Source: Saturnia japonica | Taxonomy: Eukaryota; Arthropoda; Insecta; Lepidoptera; Saturniidae | Assembly (NCBI GenBank): GCA_033032175.1 | Contig: CM065312.1 | Coordinates: forward strand, 4,030,001 to 4,094,000 | Direction of reading: 5' to 3' | DNA length: 64,000 bases | Shown: one piece after another, positions 34,691 to 47,680 of the stretch | How positions within the stretch are numbered: position 1 is the stretch's first letter | How the letters are laid out: every line of letters starts with the position of its first letter | Translations under genes and position numbers: made by a program | Notes under the pieces: generated by a model | Told to the model about the DNA's origin: nothing | Seen by the model: the letters and a program-made list of their open reading frames with translations, nothing else | Database searches by the model: none

Positions 34691-36454
34691 ATAGCTAGAA
34701 GCATGGATTTTAAGTTATGACAAAAAGTCTAGACATTTTTAAAAAGAGAGCCAATTGTCAATACATTGTTTGAACTCTGAAGTTTAGAAAAATATTCTAT
34801 TCTCTAGCAATTGGCATAATTGTGTATTAGCATATATGCCGTTAAATTGCTGTTAAATAAGGAAAAGAAGAACTACACAATGAAAATATTTATTTGCATA
34901 AAATAATTACTCTGCACCTGATCGAGAAACTTTGGTACAGTTCAGAAACATCATCGACTGGTAGGGACAAATTCCATCGGCAAAAGTCGCCGTCATGCTA
35001 GCATGCAGTCATGCCTCTTAACGTCTCGTCTAAAGAACCGTATCTTTAGTGGGTGGGAACTCGCTGGCTGGGATGATATTTATTATTCTTTCATATATAT
35101 ATTTAGTACGAGATTTATTTTAGTAAAAAGGAAGATAATTGTTATGATTCAATAGATAGAGATCATCGCTTTTGATTTGTAATAGGTATTTAAAAATACA
35201 GTTTTGTAATATAGTTTTTTTTTCCTGGTTTAACTGGGAATTATAATCATTACAAATAAATAAAATTTTAGTATTTATATGTCTCAAATTTCTAAATATA
35301 TGATTTTTCTTAAGTTCATATGACACGTTACCAAATATAAACCCGTTTTAATATTTTTTTCCTCAGACTGTCTCCAAGCTGCAGTAGCTTGGGTTGGAAG
35401 TTTTCTGCCATCCATCCTATTCACCACGCGTTGCGCCTACTAACTTCTATTCATTCCAAAATTTGAACAACCTCTAACTCGATAAAAAAAAACTGAAACA
35501 CAAAATCTAGCAATACGTCACAAAATCATTTAAAAGCTTTAGTACGGTGTATATTTCAATTTATTGATGTTTTTAACTATATAAATTTAGTTAACTAATT
35601 ATGCTTCGAAAAAATGTACATTTGGAGCAAATAATGTAATGTTGCAATTTAATATTCGCAACCTACCCCTCTGCTTTATATCATACTAGGTGTGTCCCAC
35701 GATTTCACCCATGTTAATTTTATTCGAGTAACTTACACACTTTCTTCATTAATATTTTGAACTAGTTCCCATTCTTGGCAGATGCCTACGTCATAATAAC
35801 TATCTATGTGCCAAGTTTCAACCCAAACTTTGAGCTATGTGTTGATAGAACAGTCAGTCATGGTTTCCTTTTATATACATTTAGATTTAAATTATCTTCC
35901 ATAAGTATTAGTATGGGCCTAGCTGAAAATCAGCATTATGAATATTTGCTATTGCACATGCTGAGCTGGAGTCCATTTCGGTGTTGAATGCGGTATTTAT
36001 TTGACAATGTTGTAGTTTATAAATCTCTAAACTGTTGTACTTTCGTGTATCTAATATTGTTCGTGTTTTCAATATCAAATAAATGTTCTTTTTTGCTTAT
36101 ACAAAATGGCTTAAGAAACCCTTTAAAAATTTCTTCATCCGCTTGAAGAGGATTTAAAACATGCATACATATTGTTTTAAAGAGCTACTCATTTATTTTT
36201 AAATAGCCTCTCAAATTTCCCAAGCATAAAAAAGCTATTAAGGTCCGTTCTTTTAAGGGGAAATCAAATATTAAAAATAATACTCAATTTACTGGGAACG
36301 CTTTTAGTAATAATGGACAATCGACGGAGAAAGTGTAATTTCATTCTTTTTTATCTTTGTCGAGTTTTGGCTGTTTTATCGTTTTTTCCACTTATTTGCA
36401 TAGCGTTTTTTGCTATTATCAAATGTAAGCAAGTATTATCTCTTACTGAATAGA
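34691..36454. other. AT-rich non-coding stretch
   Basis: No gene is supported. TAGGTGTGTCCCACGATTTCACCC at about 35688-35712 recurs with changes at 43261-43285, marking a dispersed repeat. Confidence 0.45.
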
Positions 36455-36715
36455 TCTTCTATATAAATAAAAATGAAAATCAATTTTTGGGTAACTTTTT
36501 CAAATTCTGGAAAACCGAACGGTTTTTTTACTATCGGATTTTTGTATAAATTCACAATTCAAAGGATGGATATACGTAATTCTTTTTTGTTTTGTTTATG
36601 GTCATGTAAATGTTATAAGGATAAAAACGGGATAGGTGGTGCTGTGGTCGAGTTGTTGGCTATTGGGAAAGGCAGAACAACGTGTGCCGGACCAGCTACT
36701 TTACATTGTTTTTAA
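36455..36715 (+). repeat. Probable dispersed repeat with an incidental 80-residue frame
   Basis: TATATAAATAAAAATGAAAATC followed by AAATTCTGGAAAACCG resembles a very common insect repeat start (TATATAAATAAAAATGAAT). The open frame 36473-36715 is unlike any protein I know, and I do not treat it as a gene. Confidence 0.3.
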
Positions 36716-36861
36716 TTAAGAAAACAGCTTAATCAGTCAGGTCAGCACAATAAATAGGATTCTGTGGTAAGCCCTAAAAAAACACACTACCTATCCATTA
36801 AAAGACACCTTTATTACTAGTTCATATAGCTGGTTGAAAATATTTGATGTAATTATTTTTA

Positions 36862-37144
36862 CTAGCGATCGCCCTAAGGTCGAAATTCGACCAGCGACTT
36901 TTTGATTATAGACTATTTTCTGTTTGACATTTACAGTATTCATAAACAACGAGTATAACTGGAATTGCACTGCCATTGAACTTAGACCTCCCAAAATATT
37001 GAAATTGTCACTCAACGAAAAGTGACAGCAAGTGATGTAGATAATAATAATTGTTTAGGTTAATGAATAAAGCAAATTTCAAACAAAAAATAGTCTATGG
37101 TCAAATAGTCGCTGGTAGAATTTTGACCTTAGGGCGATCGCTAG
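36862..37144. mobile_element. Foldback MITE with TA duplication, family F1
   Basis: Terminal inverted repeats start CTAGCGATCGCCCTAAGGTC and extend, with differences, for about 80 bases to ATTTACAGTATTCAT/ATGAATAAAGCAAAT. TA lies directly outside both ends (36860-36861 and 37145-37146), as for Tc1/mariner-type insertion. The centre holds the GTGACAGCAAGTGAT segment also found at 1711-2012 and 38943-39290. There is no transposase, so it must be moved in trans. Confidence 0.7.
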
Positions 37145-37146
37145 TA

Positions 37147-38942
37147 TAAATAAATAATTAACATTCTATTTAAATAACATGTTACGTATGTGCACAAATA
37201 TTTATTGTATATACGAAATAGGTATTTACTTTTTTGCATCTTATAAGATGTAGCAGAAAATTGTAGCAAAATAAAGAAAAAACTGGCTCTATTTTAGCAT
37301 CTATTTATCAAGCCTAGGTTTCTAGTTGGAAAAAGTTCTTCGCCATTTTGCTATTGCTATTTTCTAGTTTCCTAATTAGCAAGATATACGTGTACTTATT
37401 CGATGCAGTCAACATCGGCTTGGGTGGCTTTTACGGTACCGCTTACGTACTAGCGTAAGCTAAAAAATATCCAACAATTTAAAATGTTTACGTGAGTTTA
37501 TGCACACAATATTTTAAAATTAAAACTAGCAATAACATGTTTTAAAAAAGAAATTTTTGCTCTTTTTCTATACATTTAAGGTGGCAAAAAAGTGTACGGC
37601 CCACTAAATGGTTACCGTAACCTATGAACGCTTGTAACTTTTATACTACCTATCAATGAATAGTTGTTCGTATCTACATAATGTATATCCATATCCTCCT
37701 ATAGCTTGGATAGATAAGAGGGAAGCCGACATCTTATGTTAAAGATAGTACTTATTACAGATATGTACTAATCGGGGATAATACTATAGGCGACAGCTAA
37801 AATTCAAAAGGCTTTCAAAGATTTTCAACTTTTAATATCACATTCTCTTATAACACAGTTCAGTTATTTAGTTTTAAATTTGCGTTGCCTGAATTACATA
37901 ACGTTTGTCCTTTTTTCCGGTCGTGGCTTGTTCCTTTATCGATCGCCTTGGTTTTCGTCACCTCGCATCTTAAATATTTAGAAATTGTAAAAACTATGAT
38001 TTATTAAATATCACGCTATTTCTAATTTTATTCAATCGATAATAATTATATTAAAACCAAAACAACGACTTTTAACATTCCAACAATATTACTAACATCA
38101 ATACATATCATTAATATTTGTGAAAAAAACATGTACATTACATAATTAGTTATATATTAATTTAAATACCCCTAACAGTACACTCAGATATGTTATTGAA
38201 ATAGTCCGTTAAAAGAACGAAAATTCAAGAGACATTCCTCTGTGTCCTACGCTACCAGTCGAATCTCGTTCATATTTTAAAAAAATATATATTTCAGTGA
38301 CAAAGAACCAATAGATTGAAAACAAATAAAACACACCTACCAGCGCCACAAACATAACTAAACACGGTGTGCAATTACAACGAAAAAATTTAAATTGTAA
38401 ATGCGTCGAGCCCGGCAGAACGAAAGTGAAAACGACCTTAAAACGTGTACAAACACACCAAGTCTGGTTTCAGGTGACAAAAACAAATATTGAACGCACG
38501 TCCCGGCACAATAATAACGCGCCATAGAAAGTGGATGGAGCAAGACAACGCTTCAATGCTCTTTTCTTTCCTTTGGTAATTTCCATTATGGTGTCGAATG
38601 GGAAAATTGGCAGATAATGACCCAAAAGAGAACGCTATAAAAGGAATGAACCGAACTTCGAGACGAGCTATTTCAATTATACATAAGTGATATTAAACGA
38701 AAATACATAATTCACTGTTTTTGATATATATTTGTTAAACTATATTAAAAAAATCAATTCCCAAATATATAAAAGATCATTCATTATTTACCGATTTGGG
38801 TGATTTTTTTTTATTGTACATATTCGTAATTGTCAACAAATAAATAAATAAATATGGGGACATAATTTCATATACGGCTATTTAATTCCAAACGAAGGAA
38901 ACCTTGTACCATGGTAACTAAACAGCTAATATATATAATATA
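37147..38942. other. AT-rich non-coding stretch
   Basis: No gene is supported. A less AT-rich patch at 38345-38560 is followed by a TATA-like CTATAAAAG at 38635-38643, but no start codon or exon of interest follows. The 61-residue minus-strand frame is incidental. Confidence 0.4.
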
Positions 38943-39290
38943 CCGTGAAGCAAAAGCTTTCTACCTCATTTTAAGCGAATTGCGTGCACGGAAGACTGTG
39001 AGATTTGGCATAGTTAAAGTTTATATGGAGAAGGAGTGCAGAAAGCTAAAATTTATATATAATATCTGTTACTAATATATTAAATAAAATAAATTAATAC
39101 TGCGAATCCTAACCTGACCAGTGCTATTGAATTTAGGCCCCCAAAATATTGACATTGTCACTAAACGAAAAGTGACAGCAAGTGATATAATACTCATTGT
39201 TTGGGTTCATGAATACTGCAAATGTCAAACAGAAAATAGTCTATGATCAAAAAGTCGCTGGTCGAATTTCGACCTTAGGGCGATCGCTAG
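38943..39290 (+). mobile_element. MITE-like DNA element, family F1 (longer variant)
   Basis: The right end, CCTTAGGGCGATCGCTAG (39273-39290), followed by TA, equals the terminal repeat of the 36862-37144 element. The left part, with GCGTGCACGGAAGACTG and GTTTATATGGAGAAGGAGTGCAGAAAGC, is shared with 1711-2012 instead. It appears to be a less deleted relative with its left terminus lost. Confidence 0.6.
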
Positions 39291-39689
39291 TATACATAAA
39301 TAGGTATTTAACACCAAGACACACAACTGATAATTATGTTTATCAGAAAAAAAAAACTCATATGCGGGAATTGTACCCGCGACCTCTCGGCTCAATAGTA
39401 GAACTTACTACCACCACATACAAAACACAAGGTCTGTTTCTATGAAAGAAAATGTTTGGAAAATCCACCGGGAAAAGTCGGAAATTTTTATAGTATTTTT
39501 GTATGAAAATCTCAAGAAAAAGTGACGTTCAGCTTGACAGTGTTTTGTTTTAATTCACACAAATTCAAGGAAAGATTAGGGTTGGATGTATTCCTTCTCG
39601 AAGAACTGACTGACTGACAATAAACAGCCTAAACCACTAGAGTAAAAGACCATGTTATAAAATAATCTGATTAATATAATAAAAAAATA

Positions 39690-39950
39690 AACTGCCATAA
39701 CCATAATTCTTTTTCTGAAATAAAAGTAGTCTCAGTTAATTCTTATAACATCGGTTATTTACCAGTGAAAACCCCGTCAAAATCGGTTCCACCGTTTCGG
39801 AGATTACCCGGAACAAATAAACAGCCAGACGAAAAACGTATTTAATAATAATTTATATTTAATATAATATATGTTTTATAATACAATATATTTCATACGA
39901 ATTTAGTAAAAATTTGTTATTACAAATAGACACTTAAATTTTATTTATTT
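39690..39950 (+). repeat. Dispersed repeat, family P (3' part)
   Basis: CCAGTGAAAACCCCGTCAAAATCGG, then ACCGTTTCGGAGATTACCCGGAACAAA and an end ACAAATAGACACTTAAATTTTATT match the second half of the family P copies. The 5' half is missing. Confidence 0.5.
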
Positions 39951-40328
39951 GCTTAGCTATCACATGTGACCGGGCTACATAACAACAACTCATCGGACTC
40001 GTGAGTGAATTACATATTATTTGTATCTACATGTAATTTTTGTTGCATGATTCTTGTTTAACTGTTTACTTCGGCCGCTGAGAACATAGCAAAACTATAT
40101 TTACCTCATAGACCCAGATGTACAAGGCGAGAGATTAAACCTATGGAATTTGCATGGAGCGGAACCAATTATGACTCTGTAGTAACACGCTCGGACGCGG
40201 TATCGTAGGAAATGCGTCCGAATCTATTCTATTAAAAAGCTTTTTGTTTATTTGCTTGAACAGGCTTATCTCTGAAAAAAACAGTAATGTTTGAAAAATT
40301 CTTTTTTGCTTTTTATTACCTATTTTAA

Positions 40329-40690
40329 TCGACTTCAAAAAAAGGAGGAGGTTCTTAGTTTGATTGCATATTTTTTACGGTTGTTTTTTTATGATAAAAA
40401 GGGGGCCAACGGGCAGGTAGCACACCTAATGGAAACTGATCACCACCGCCCACAAACATCTGCAGTACCAGAAGGCTCGCAGATGTGTTACTGGCCTTTT
40501 TGGGAAGAAAGCTCTCTTTTCTTCTGTTCGGACATAATTTCTTTGTTTATGAAGCGATTTAGATACTTTTTGATGGAAAGGGAATACCTCAAGGGTGGTC
40601 ACATTTTAACTTCATTGGCATTAGACCTTCGACTTCGAAGAAACACCAGGAAACTCCTCAAAATCAATGAAGTTGGTTTTTCTCTGTTCT
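40329..40690 (+). repeat. Dispersed repeat, family Q, with nested insertion
   Basis: It starts TCGACTTCAAAAAAAGGAGGAGG and later has GGCATTAGACCTTCGACTT and CTCAAAATCAATGAAGT, as in the other copies. About 100 bases inserted at 40397-40500 match a different common lepidopteran repeat (GGCCAACGGGCAGG, CACCGCCCAC, AGAAGGCTCGCAGATG). The 158-residue frame across this region is a product of the repeats. Confidence 0.5.
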
Positions 40691-40835
40691 TAAATAAGAA
40701 GGTTATAAGTTATATAGTTAAAGAATGGAGCGGTAATTATGAACTTCAAGTAAGCTGGAAAACTTAAGGTAAGTTAGAACAACAACTGGCTAACAGCCCA
40801 CCTGATGTTACCATCTTACCTTACGGCTACCGTAG

Positions 40836-41145
40836 CTTTTTTCGATCTGATCTTACTGTTAGCCTGAGGGGCCCTATCTAAAAACAGAGCCGCTGATGGC
40901 TTTTACAGATTTACCGGGCTTGCTACCGTACCCTATGTTTACTTGTCCATAGGTATGACTAGCGTATTGCAGACATTGAACCCCCCTACCTCGAGGAGCT
41001 CTGGAAACCCTGCCCCACAGGAACACAACACAAAGCTATTTGGCTGTGATCTTCTGTATGGTGATCCACCAGTCGGACTGCTCCAAGTCGAGATAAATCT
41101 CTAAAGAAATTTATCTGGGCCTTATCTCTCTTTGATAAGAGCTTA
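40836..41145 (-). mobile_element. LINE 3' end with the shared tail core (minus strand)
   Basis: On the minus strand a 3' UTR of the type at 57301-57545 (GGAGCAGTCCGACTGGTGGA, then GGCAGGGTTTCCAGAGCTC) leads into CCGGTAAATCTGTAAAAGCC and GGGCCCCTCAGGCTAACAG, then A-rich sequence at the T run 40836-40842. It joins the tail core of the ORF1-only family to an upstream UTR that is not theirs. No coding part remains. Confidence 0.6.
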
Positions 41146-41224
41146 CTTCTCTTTCTCTAGTTTACGCCTACTAATAATTTAAATGAATTTGTAAATTAAT
41201 CATAATATACTCATCAAGGACAAC

Positions 41225-41480
41225 AGAACTGAGTTTGACTGGATCACGATCACCACAAGGTCTCTCAGGACACTCTTAGCCGTGTTGCATTCGGGATCAG
41301 AATAAATCTGTACGCGACTGGGTCACGACGACCAAACATATGGCCATATGGTGACACAGTGTCTCTCTGTTGGATTGTCGCGTAACGGGACCAGCCAGTG
41401 GATATCCAGTTGCCGACAAGCAGACAAACATGCAAACTTCCGAAGCAATCTAATCTGATCGATATATCACACTATCTATG
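41225..41480 (+). repeat. Dispersed repeat, family S (diverged)
   Basis: CACGACGACCAAACATATGG and GCGTAACGGGACCAGCCAGTGG resemble the order seen at 2252-2545. It is diverged and non-coding. Confidence 0.35.
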
Positions 41481-41829
41481 TTCTACCAGCCTCGACAAAG
41501 TTAGTTTACACATGCCTGTTTTATTTACGTGATGCGTACTTATCTACGGCTTACCACTCCGCTCTTTAACGTCATAACGTGACGTTCGGTTCAAAGATAT
41601 CTTTATTCTCATAATAATTTACAAAATTAATTCAAATGAGACCATATTAAATTACATTATATTCTTAAAATATAAATCTACGCAGCGGGCAAAGCAAAGG
41701 TATTATGAAACATCCCATTTTATTTATTAAATTGAAGGTAGATAAAAAGACCATACATAAACACAATACAACAGTAGTAAAATACATGGACAATTATGAA
41801 CCTTCTTTTTAGTTTAGTGAAATTTTTAC

Positions 41830-42237
41830 TTTAAATTCTTTCTCAATGAACGAGCTATCTAACGCAAAAATAAGTTTTTATACAGGACTGCTAGTTCTTG
41901 GGATTACTGCGTTTATACAAACTCTCCTGCTTTAAAATACACTAGCCGGTCTCGTAGACGTTCTTAAGCCTCTTTCTAGTATTCAAAATCTCGACTTCTT
42001 CGACCAAAGTGCCACCTATCGCATTCAGCCATAGCATACAAACAATCCTCATGAAAAACATTTAGTTCTACCAACTTTTGCATGATGATAGTGCTTTTTT
42101 TAATGCCTGCCTGGCTAGCTGCAACTCACAAGTAAAATATCTGTCGCCAAGCACTAATAGAAGTAATCCGGCTGTTGCAACTGAGAACCAGTCTTCCACT
42201 AGGCTCAATGTGCTGCCATCTTGGGCCACATCGTCAC
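41830..42237 (-). pseudogene. Decayed coding segment of unknown family
   Basis: On the minus strand a classic acceptor (pyrimidine tract, then AACTTGATTTTAG) is followed by about 55 open codons starting DDVAQDGSTLSLVEDW, up to a stop at 42068-42070. From the A run at 42095-42101 another phase is open and protein-like (for example LNVFHEDCLYAMAECDRW) to a TAG at 41976-41978. Beyond it the same phase stays protein-like, interrupted by TAG/TAA codons. The composition is charged and helical. I do not recognise the family. It may be the relic of a host exon after gene loss, or of an old mobile-element protein. An intact exon with an A-run sequencing error is less likely, given the later stops. Confidence 0.4.
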
Positions 42238-45099
42238 CTAAAATCAAGTTAAAAAAAATAGACAGACAGAACTAGAGATTTATTACTATATATTAAATCA
42301 AATTATACCAATATTATTGCTATCAATAACAAATCTTAACTTATAATCAACAGTTAAATCTTTGAATAATCACGAAGAAAGATCAATCACTAACATCGTA
42401 TTAACAGTTTAATTTCACGAGATAACGTTGTCACGTATATTATTATAGTGTGCATAAAAACTTTGTTAAATCACTAAACATTTCAGTCACGAACATCGGC
42501 GGTTCACAACCGAATAAATAAACACATTATTTATTCGTAAAACGTTTACTATTGCGTAACGGGTGAACAGTCTACATTATGTAAAAACACTTTTCCAAAA
42601 ATAAAATAAATACTTTTCACTTTCACTCGATTTGGAGATAATTGCTTTTTATAATTACGGTACATCTGAAAGAGGCGCGGACGGCAGAGCGCACGACTGC
42701 CTTTAACGGTTTTTACAACAGCTCGGAATACTTTTGCGGTTTTAACAGTATAAGTTATTTCTTAAAAGCTTTTAAAGCATCGACGACGATTGCCTTTTCT
42801 ATAATATATACACAAATAAAAGTAAATAATATTTCGCTTGTTCTCGTTTCTTCGAATGCATGTCCCTCGTTTCTTCTGATGATAATGTATGTATGTCCCA
42901 TCATTCACAGAGCTCTTTTAGAAAAACAAATAGAACACACCAAAATTTAGAACCTCAATAATACGTGCAGTACACTCGAAAAATAATTTATTTACCTATT
43001 TCTCTTACTTTATTATTAAGTATATAATTTTTTCCGTTAATAATTTAATAACTGTGCTCCCGGGGATAACATATATGCCAATTTTACATAGATTTTTATG
43101 TCGTCATGAGTCAAAGGATTTTAAAATAATGTCATTGGCATACATTGTAAAATTGTAATACTAACTCTTTTTTAAACTATCTTATATGGACATTTTTAAT
43201 TAATTTTATTGTAGTATCATTTGAGGAAGCGAGCTGCCGATTGCACGTAATATTGATTACTAGGTGTGCCCCACGGTTTCACCCGTGTTAATTTTATCCG
43301 AAAAACATCGCACTGCTAACACACCCGTATAGCTTCCCGCAACTACAAATTATTTTAATTTTCCTTGATCTCCATAGTTCATAGTTCATAGTGCATAGTT
43401 CTATGCATCCAAATAACATGCTATAAAAAGAAAAATTTCGCTTCATAAAACTTTTCTTTATGATGAAGCAACTTTTGTTCATAAGGATTAATATGTCATG
43501 CCTAAAAAAAAATTACATAAATTCAATTTTAAATCTTAAAAAAGAAGTCGAAAAATAACTTATTGTGGCTTAGTTATAAGAGATAGGCATATGCTATCGC
43601 GGACTTTTTTTTAGATACACTAAGGGCCAATATTTTTGTAGAATATTATATTTGTATATTAACTATTACGACAGCGCACGCGGTTAAAGGGTTTCATAAG
43701 CACTTTGACTTCAGACTTACTTCAAGAAAATCAATATTTAAAGCTAGCTGAGAGTTGTAGCCTAACATTAGTAACTGATACTATTCCTCGTCAATCTGGC
43801 TACCACATACAAAAAGAATTTATCGAATCCGACTGGTAGTTTCAGAGATTAGTGTGTTTAAACAAATAAACAAACAAAAGAACTTTTCTGCTTTATTATT
43901 AGTATATATAATATATATATATATTAATTAAGGTATGGGGCAGTCTTAAAACTAGTACTATGTGATAATAGCACGCTACAAAGCATCAGCTGTCTATCCC
44001 ATTGTCAAAATGTTTAGGTTTATATCCATAAGAAGCCTGAATAAGATCAAAAGTCAATTTGAATCAAATTTAAAAATTATTTATTATTGGCATGTAGGTT
44101 GCCTAATTGACATAGTCAATAAATGAGTAAATCACTAGGCTTACTTATTTTAGGTATAGTGTACTTGTGGTTTTTTTTAAAGTACAATTTTCCATAAAAT
44201 GTAAACTTTAAAATATCCGCCATGAAAAGTATGCATTTTCGACTTGTCAGAGTATTCACGTTAAGTACGGATATAATCTTTAAAATGTATTTTGTTAATG
44301 ACTTTTTCTGTCTATATATAACTAATTATTATTATTGATTAAATAAAATTAATAAATGTACGACAAAATAAATTGTGAGAAATTAAATGTGTATCAGCTC
44401 AGCCTGAAAAGTCAACCAACTCCCGAGTACAAATGCCGGAGACAGCCCGTAAGAATTTAGTGGCTTACAATTAACTTACATTTTCCATTGTCTAAAGCTA
44501 AAACTTTTTTTTCCTTCTTTAGTCAACCAATCATTGCTATTGAGTATTATTAATGTCGTAATCAACTTGGTAAATATTTCGCATTTTTTTGATGGGAGTT
44601 TTCGTGACATGTAGGTAAAAGTATCCATGGTTCATGTTATTCTTTACAATTTACTTCAGTTGTGCAAAATAAACAAACTATATTAGGCAAAATGCCACAA
44701 ATATAATGTCAAATAACGCAAGTTTATGAATAATAAATATAACTCACCACATTAAAAAAAAACTCCAAGCTAAAGACTTTTCTATATTTCGAATTAAGCT
44801 TGCATCCACTGAGCCATTTCAATTAAAAGTATATAATAGCTTATCAATTATGGAATGGCGGATGCTTACCGACTTTTTTCAGAATCAGTTGTGATTTAGG
44901 AAAATTTATTTTTTGGAGATTCGTTCCGTTTTACTGTCCCTTGAAGTATTATTGACAATTCTAATAGTTTACTAATTATGGAATGACTTATACTTCCCGT
45001 GAATAAAATTTCATCAAAATCGGTTAAGAATTAATAACTTTTTTACAGTATAATTGAAATTTTTTATATTATCAATTGAGCAATGACACAAACTTTCCG
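42238..45099. other. AT-rich non-coding stretch
   Basis: No gene is supported. GC-richer sequence at 42664-42735 could be a 5' untranslated region but shows no linked exon. A repeat motif TAGGTGTGCCCCACGGTTTCACCC lies at 43261-43284. Confidence 0.45.
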
Positions 45100-46445
45100 T
45101 GTACAAAATTTCATAGAGTAAAACGGTTTTTGAGTTCAATCCAGACATACAAAAAAATTAAACATCATATTCATGATCAGTGTCCTATATACAAGATATC
45201 TATCGTGAAAATAAAAAATAAACACATACACAGACAGAAGTACAGATTTATCAATACAGATATACACACACTTCCTTATTACAGTTTAATTAACCAGTAT
45301 ACAATACAGGGCATAGTTTATTCGAAGAGCATTAACCATTTACGAATGATATAATAAAACATTAATTAGTTACATATTCCATTATAATTAAAACCAATTT
45401 CATGAGAATACAGCAGCGGTTTTCATTTATTTTATCACCTCGACCTTATGTACTGACTTTTATAGCGTCTGCGGTCGTTAGCTACTCTTAAGCAATTTAT
45501 CGTTTAATTATTATATTGGGATTCTTTTTTTATCGTTTTGTTAATTTTTCTAATGTACTTTAGCGTAAACAATTTTTAATAAACAATGCATGTTTCTATT
45601 TTCAACGTACTTACTTTACTACAAGTAGGTTGACGATCGAAAAAACCGATAATCCCAACAAAAATATAAACGTGCAAAAGGGGCCTTGTTCAGTAAAAAC
45701 TACGTTCGGAGTAGTCGTTGTTACAGATAAAAGAGTTGAGATTTAATGGGTGCCAAGTTTCATAGTAGTTCCTTTAATTATTGCTGAAGGAATACACGTT
45801 CTACAATTCAATTACAAAAGGATTTGTTGCTTTCATTGATATGGAATTTCTAACCTGACAAGTTTTAAACAAGTTAAGTATATATCTTATTGGAACGAAG
45901 TTCCTTAACGCACGGTACGGACTTGTTGGAAAAAGTGTAAGAATTTTCCGTCACGACACTTTCCATAGTATTGCTATTGGCTGTGCCCAGTCGTAGGTGC
46001 GCGTTTATTGGTTCATGGCTACGAACTTCGTACCAAACGAGTGTTCCACGACACTTTTTAAAATTCTATTATTTGTATATTAATTAATCATATTTTTATA
46101 ACATCGACAACAAAAAGATATTTATAAATATTAACTTATCCGAAATATTATAACTGAAGGAAGGAAAAAATCGAACAAATTAATGAAACCGTAGGAACAT
46201 TGAATAGTCTATCTTTCCTTTTTCATTTATATCACGATAATTTTTTTTCGACGTGAGTGAGCTACTCAATAGTAAACACAGTACACAAAATAACGATGAC
46301 CACTAAAAGATCAGCAATCAATGGTTGGTCGTCACTGTCATGCATTACAAGACTCTCAGAAACTGGATATATCTACACCAGCTAATAATGACACGAGACA
46401 CGCGGAAGCGCGCCTCAACTTTAGGTGTATAGATTTTAGATTATA
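45100..46445. other. AT-rich stretch with old LINE tail fragment
   Basis: GTACAAAATTTCATAGAGTAAAACGG with TTTTTGAGTTCAATCCAGACATAC (45100-45150) resembles 52490-52560 and RTE-like 3' ends. Otherwise nothing is supported. Confidence 0.4.
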
Positions 46446-46962
46446 CTAGCTATGACCGCGGCCGCGCTCGCATGGGATACAAATTTTTGTTGGTCAGGTA
46501 CACGATCAAATCGTGCCACCCCTGCTTCCGGTTATTGAAAAAACAAAAATGCTTCTTGTAAGTGATCCTTAGATGATATACAAATGCTCTCACGGACTTT
46601 TTGTTGGCTTTTTTAAGACCTATTTGATATATCTCTTATGGGTTACTCAGCGTAAGCCATTTAAGCGCCTCAAGATTGTAACTTTTACTGAATTGATTTG
46701 TATTAGCATGAAAACCCAATTTCCTTTCTAAAATAAAAGTAACCGAAGTTACCCCTTATAAAATGATGATGTTATATAGGAAAGTCATATCAAAATCGGT
46801 CCAACCGTTTCTGGGATTACCCGGGACAAACCAGCAGACAAAAAATTTAAAAATGGGTATTACGTTATAAGTCCCGAATATACTTTCATATGAATATTTA
46901 GTTTTAGTAAAAAGCTGTTATTTTGACATTACAAAAAGACACTTTAATTTTATTTATTTGTA
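46446..46962 (+). repeat. Dispersed repeat, family P
   Basis: Begins CTAGCTATGACCGCGGCCGCG, contains AAATCGGTCCAACCGTTTCTGG near 46793, and ends ACATTACAAAAAGACACTTTAATTTT. It is diverged from 15210-15726 but collinear. Confidence 0.6.
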
Positions 46963-47449
46963 CAATTATAATCAAAAATGACATTAACATACGTAATTTT
47001 ATTTCCTTTACGTGCCACATTACTAGAAATGGACCACATGTGCTTCGCTTTACGCAAGTGAGCGTTCAACACGTGTCTAACTCACGTTTTCACTTTTTAT
47101 TAAGGCTATTTCAAAAGTATGCATCAATTAATGAGCTGATAACAAGCTGAGACATCTGATTGGTCGAATGGAATTGTTTATTATTATTACATGTTATAAT
47201 TTCACATCGCTCTCAGAAAGTTTGTAGATAATTTTATGACGTTAATCGAAATTAACTGAATATGAAATTCAGTTATTATAATATATTACATAATTTTATA
47301 TATTTTTAGATAAAATCTATCTACCATCACGCCATAGTGGATAAAATGGAAGCGGGAACACCATTTTACGATATACTGAAACCTATTTCGCTTCATTACA
47401 ATATTATCCTTTTCAATGATTGAGTAGTCACTTCAGAGTTTATATACAG
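46963..47449. other. AT-rich non-coding stretch
   Basis: Nothing is supported here. Confidence 0.5.
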
Positions 47450-47680
47450 ACTTCAAAAAAGGAAGAGGTCCTCAATTGGATTGTATATTTTTATGGATGT
47501 TCCGCCATAAATTATTTGTTTATGAACCGATATAAAAGATTGTTTTATTTTTATTTTGGAAAGGTGTTACCTCAAATGGTACCATAAATTTTTATTTCAT
47601 CGGCATTGGACCTTCAACTTCGATGAAACACTAGAAAACTCCTCAAAATCGCTGAAGTTGGTTTTCTTTTTGTAAACAAT
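47450..47680 (+). repeat. Dispersed repeat, family Q
   Basis: GACTTCAAAAAAGGAAGAGGTCC, CGGCATTGGACCTTCAACTTCG and CTCCTCAAAATCGCTGAAGTTGG are the family landmarks in the expected order. Confidence 0.55.

Noticed and set aside
40291..40767. 158-residue open frame
   Set aside because: It runs across a family Q repeat with a nested second repeat; the sequence is explained by dispersed non-coding repeats.
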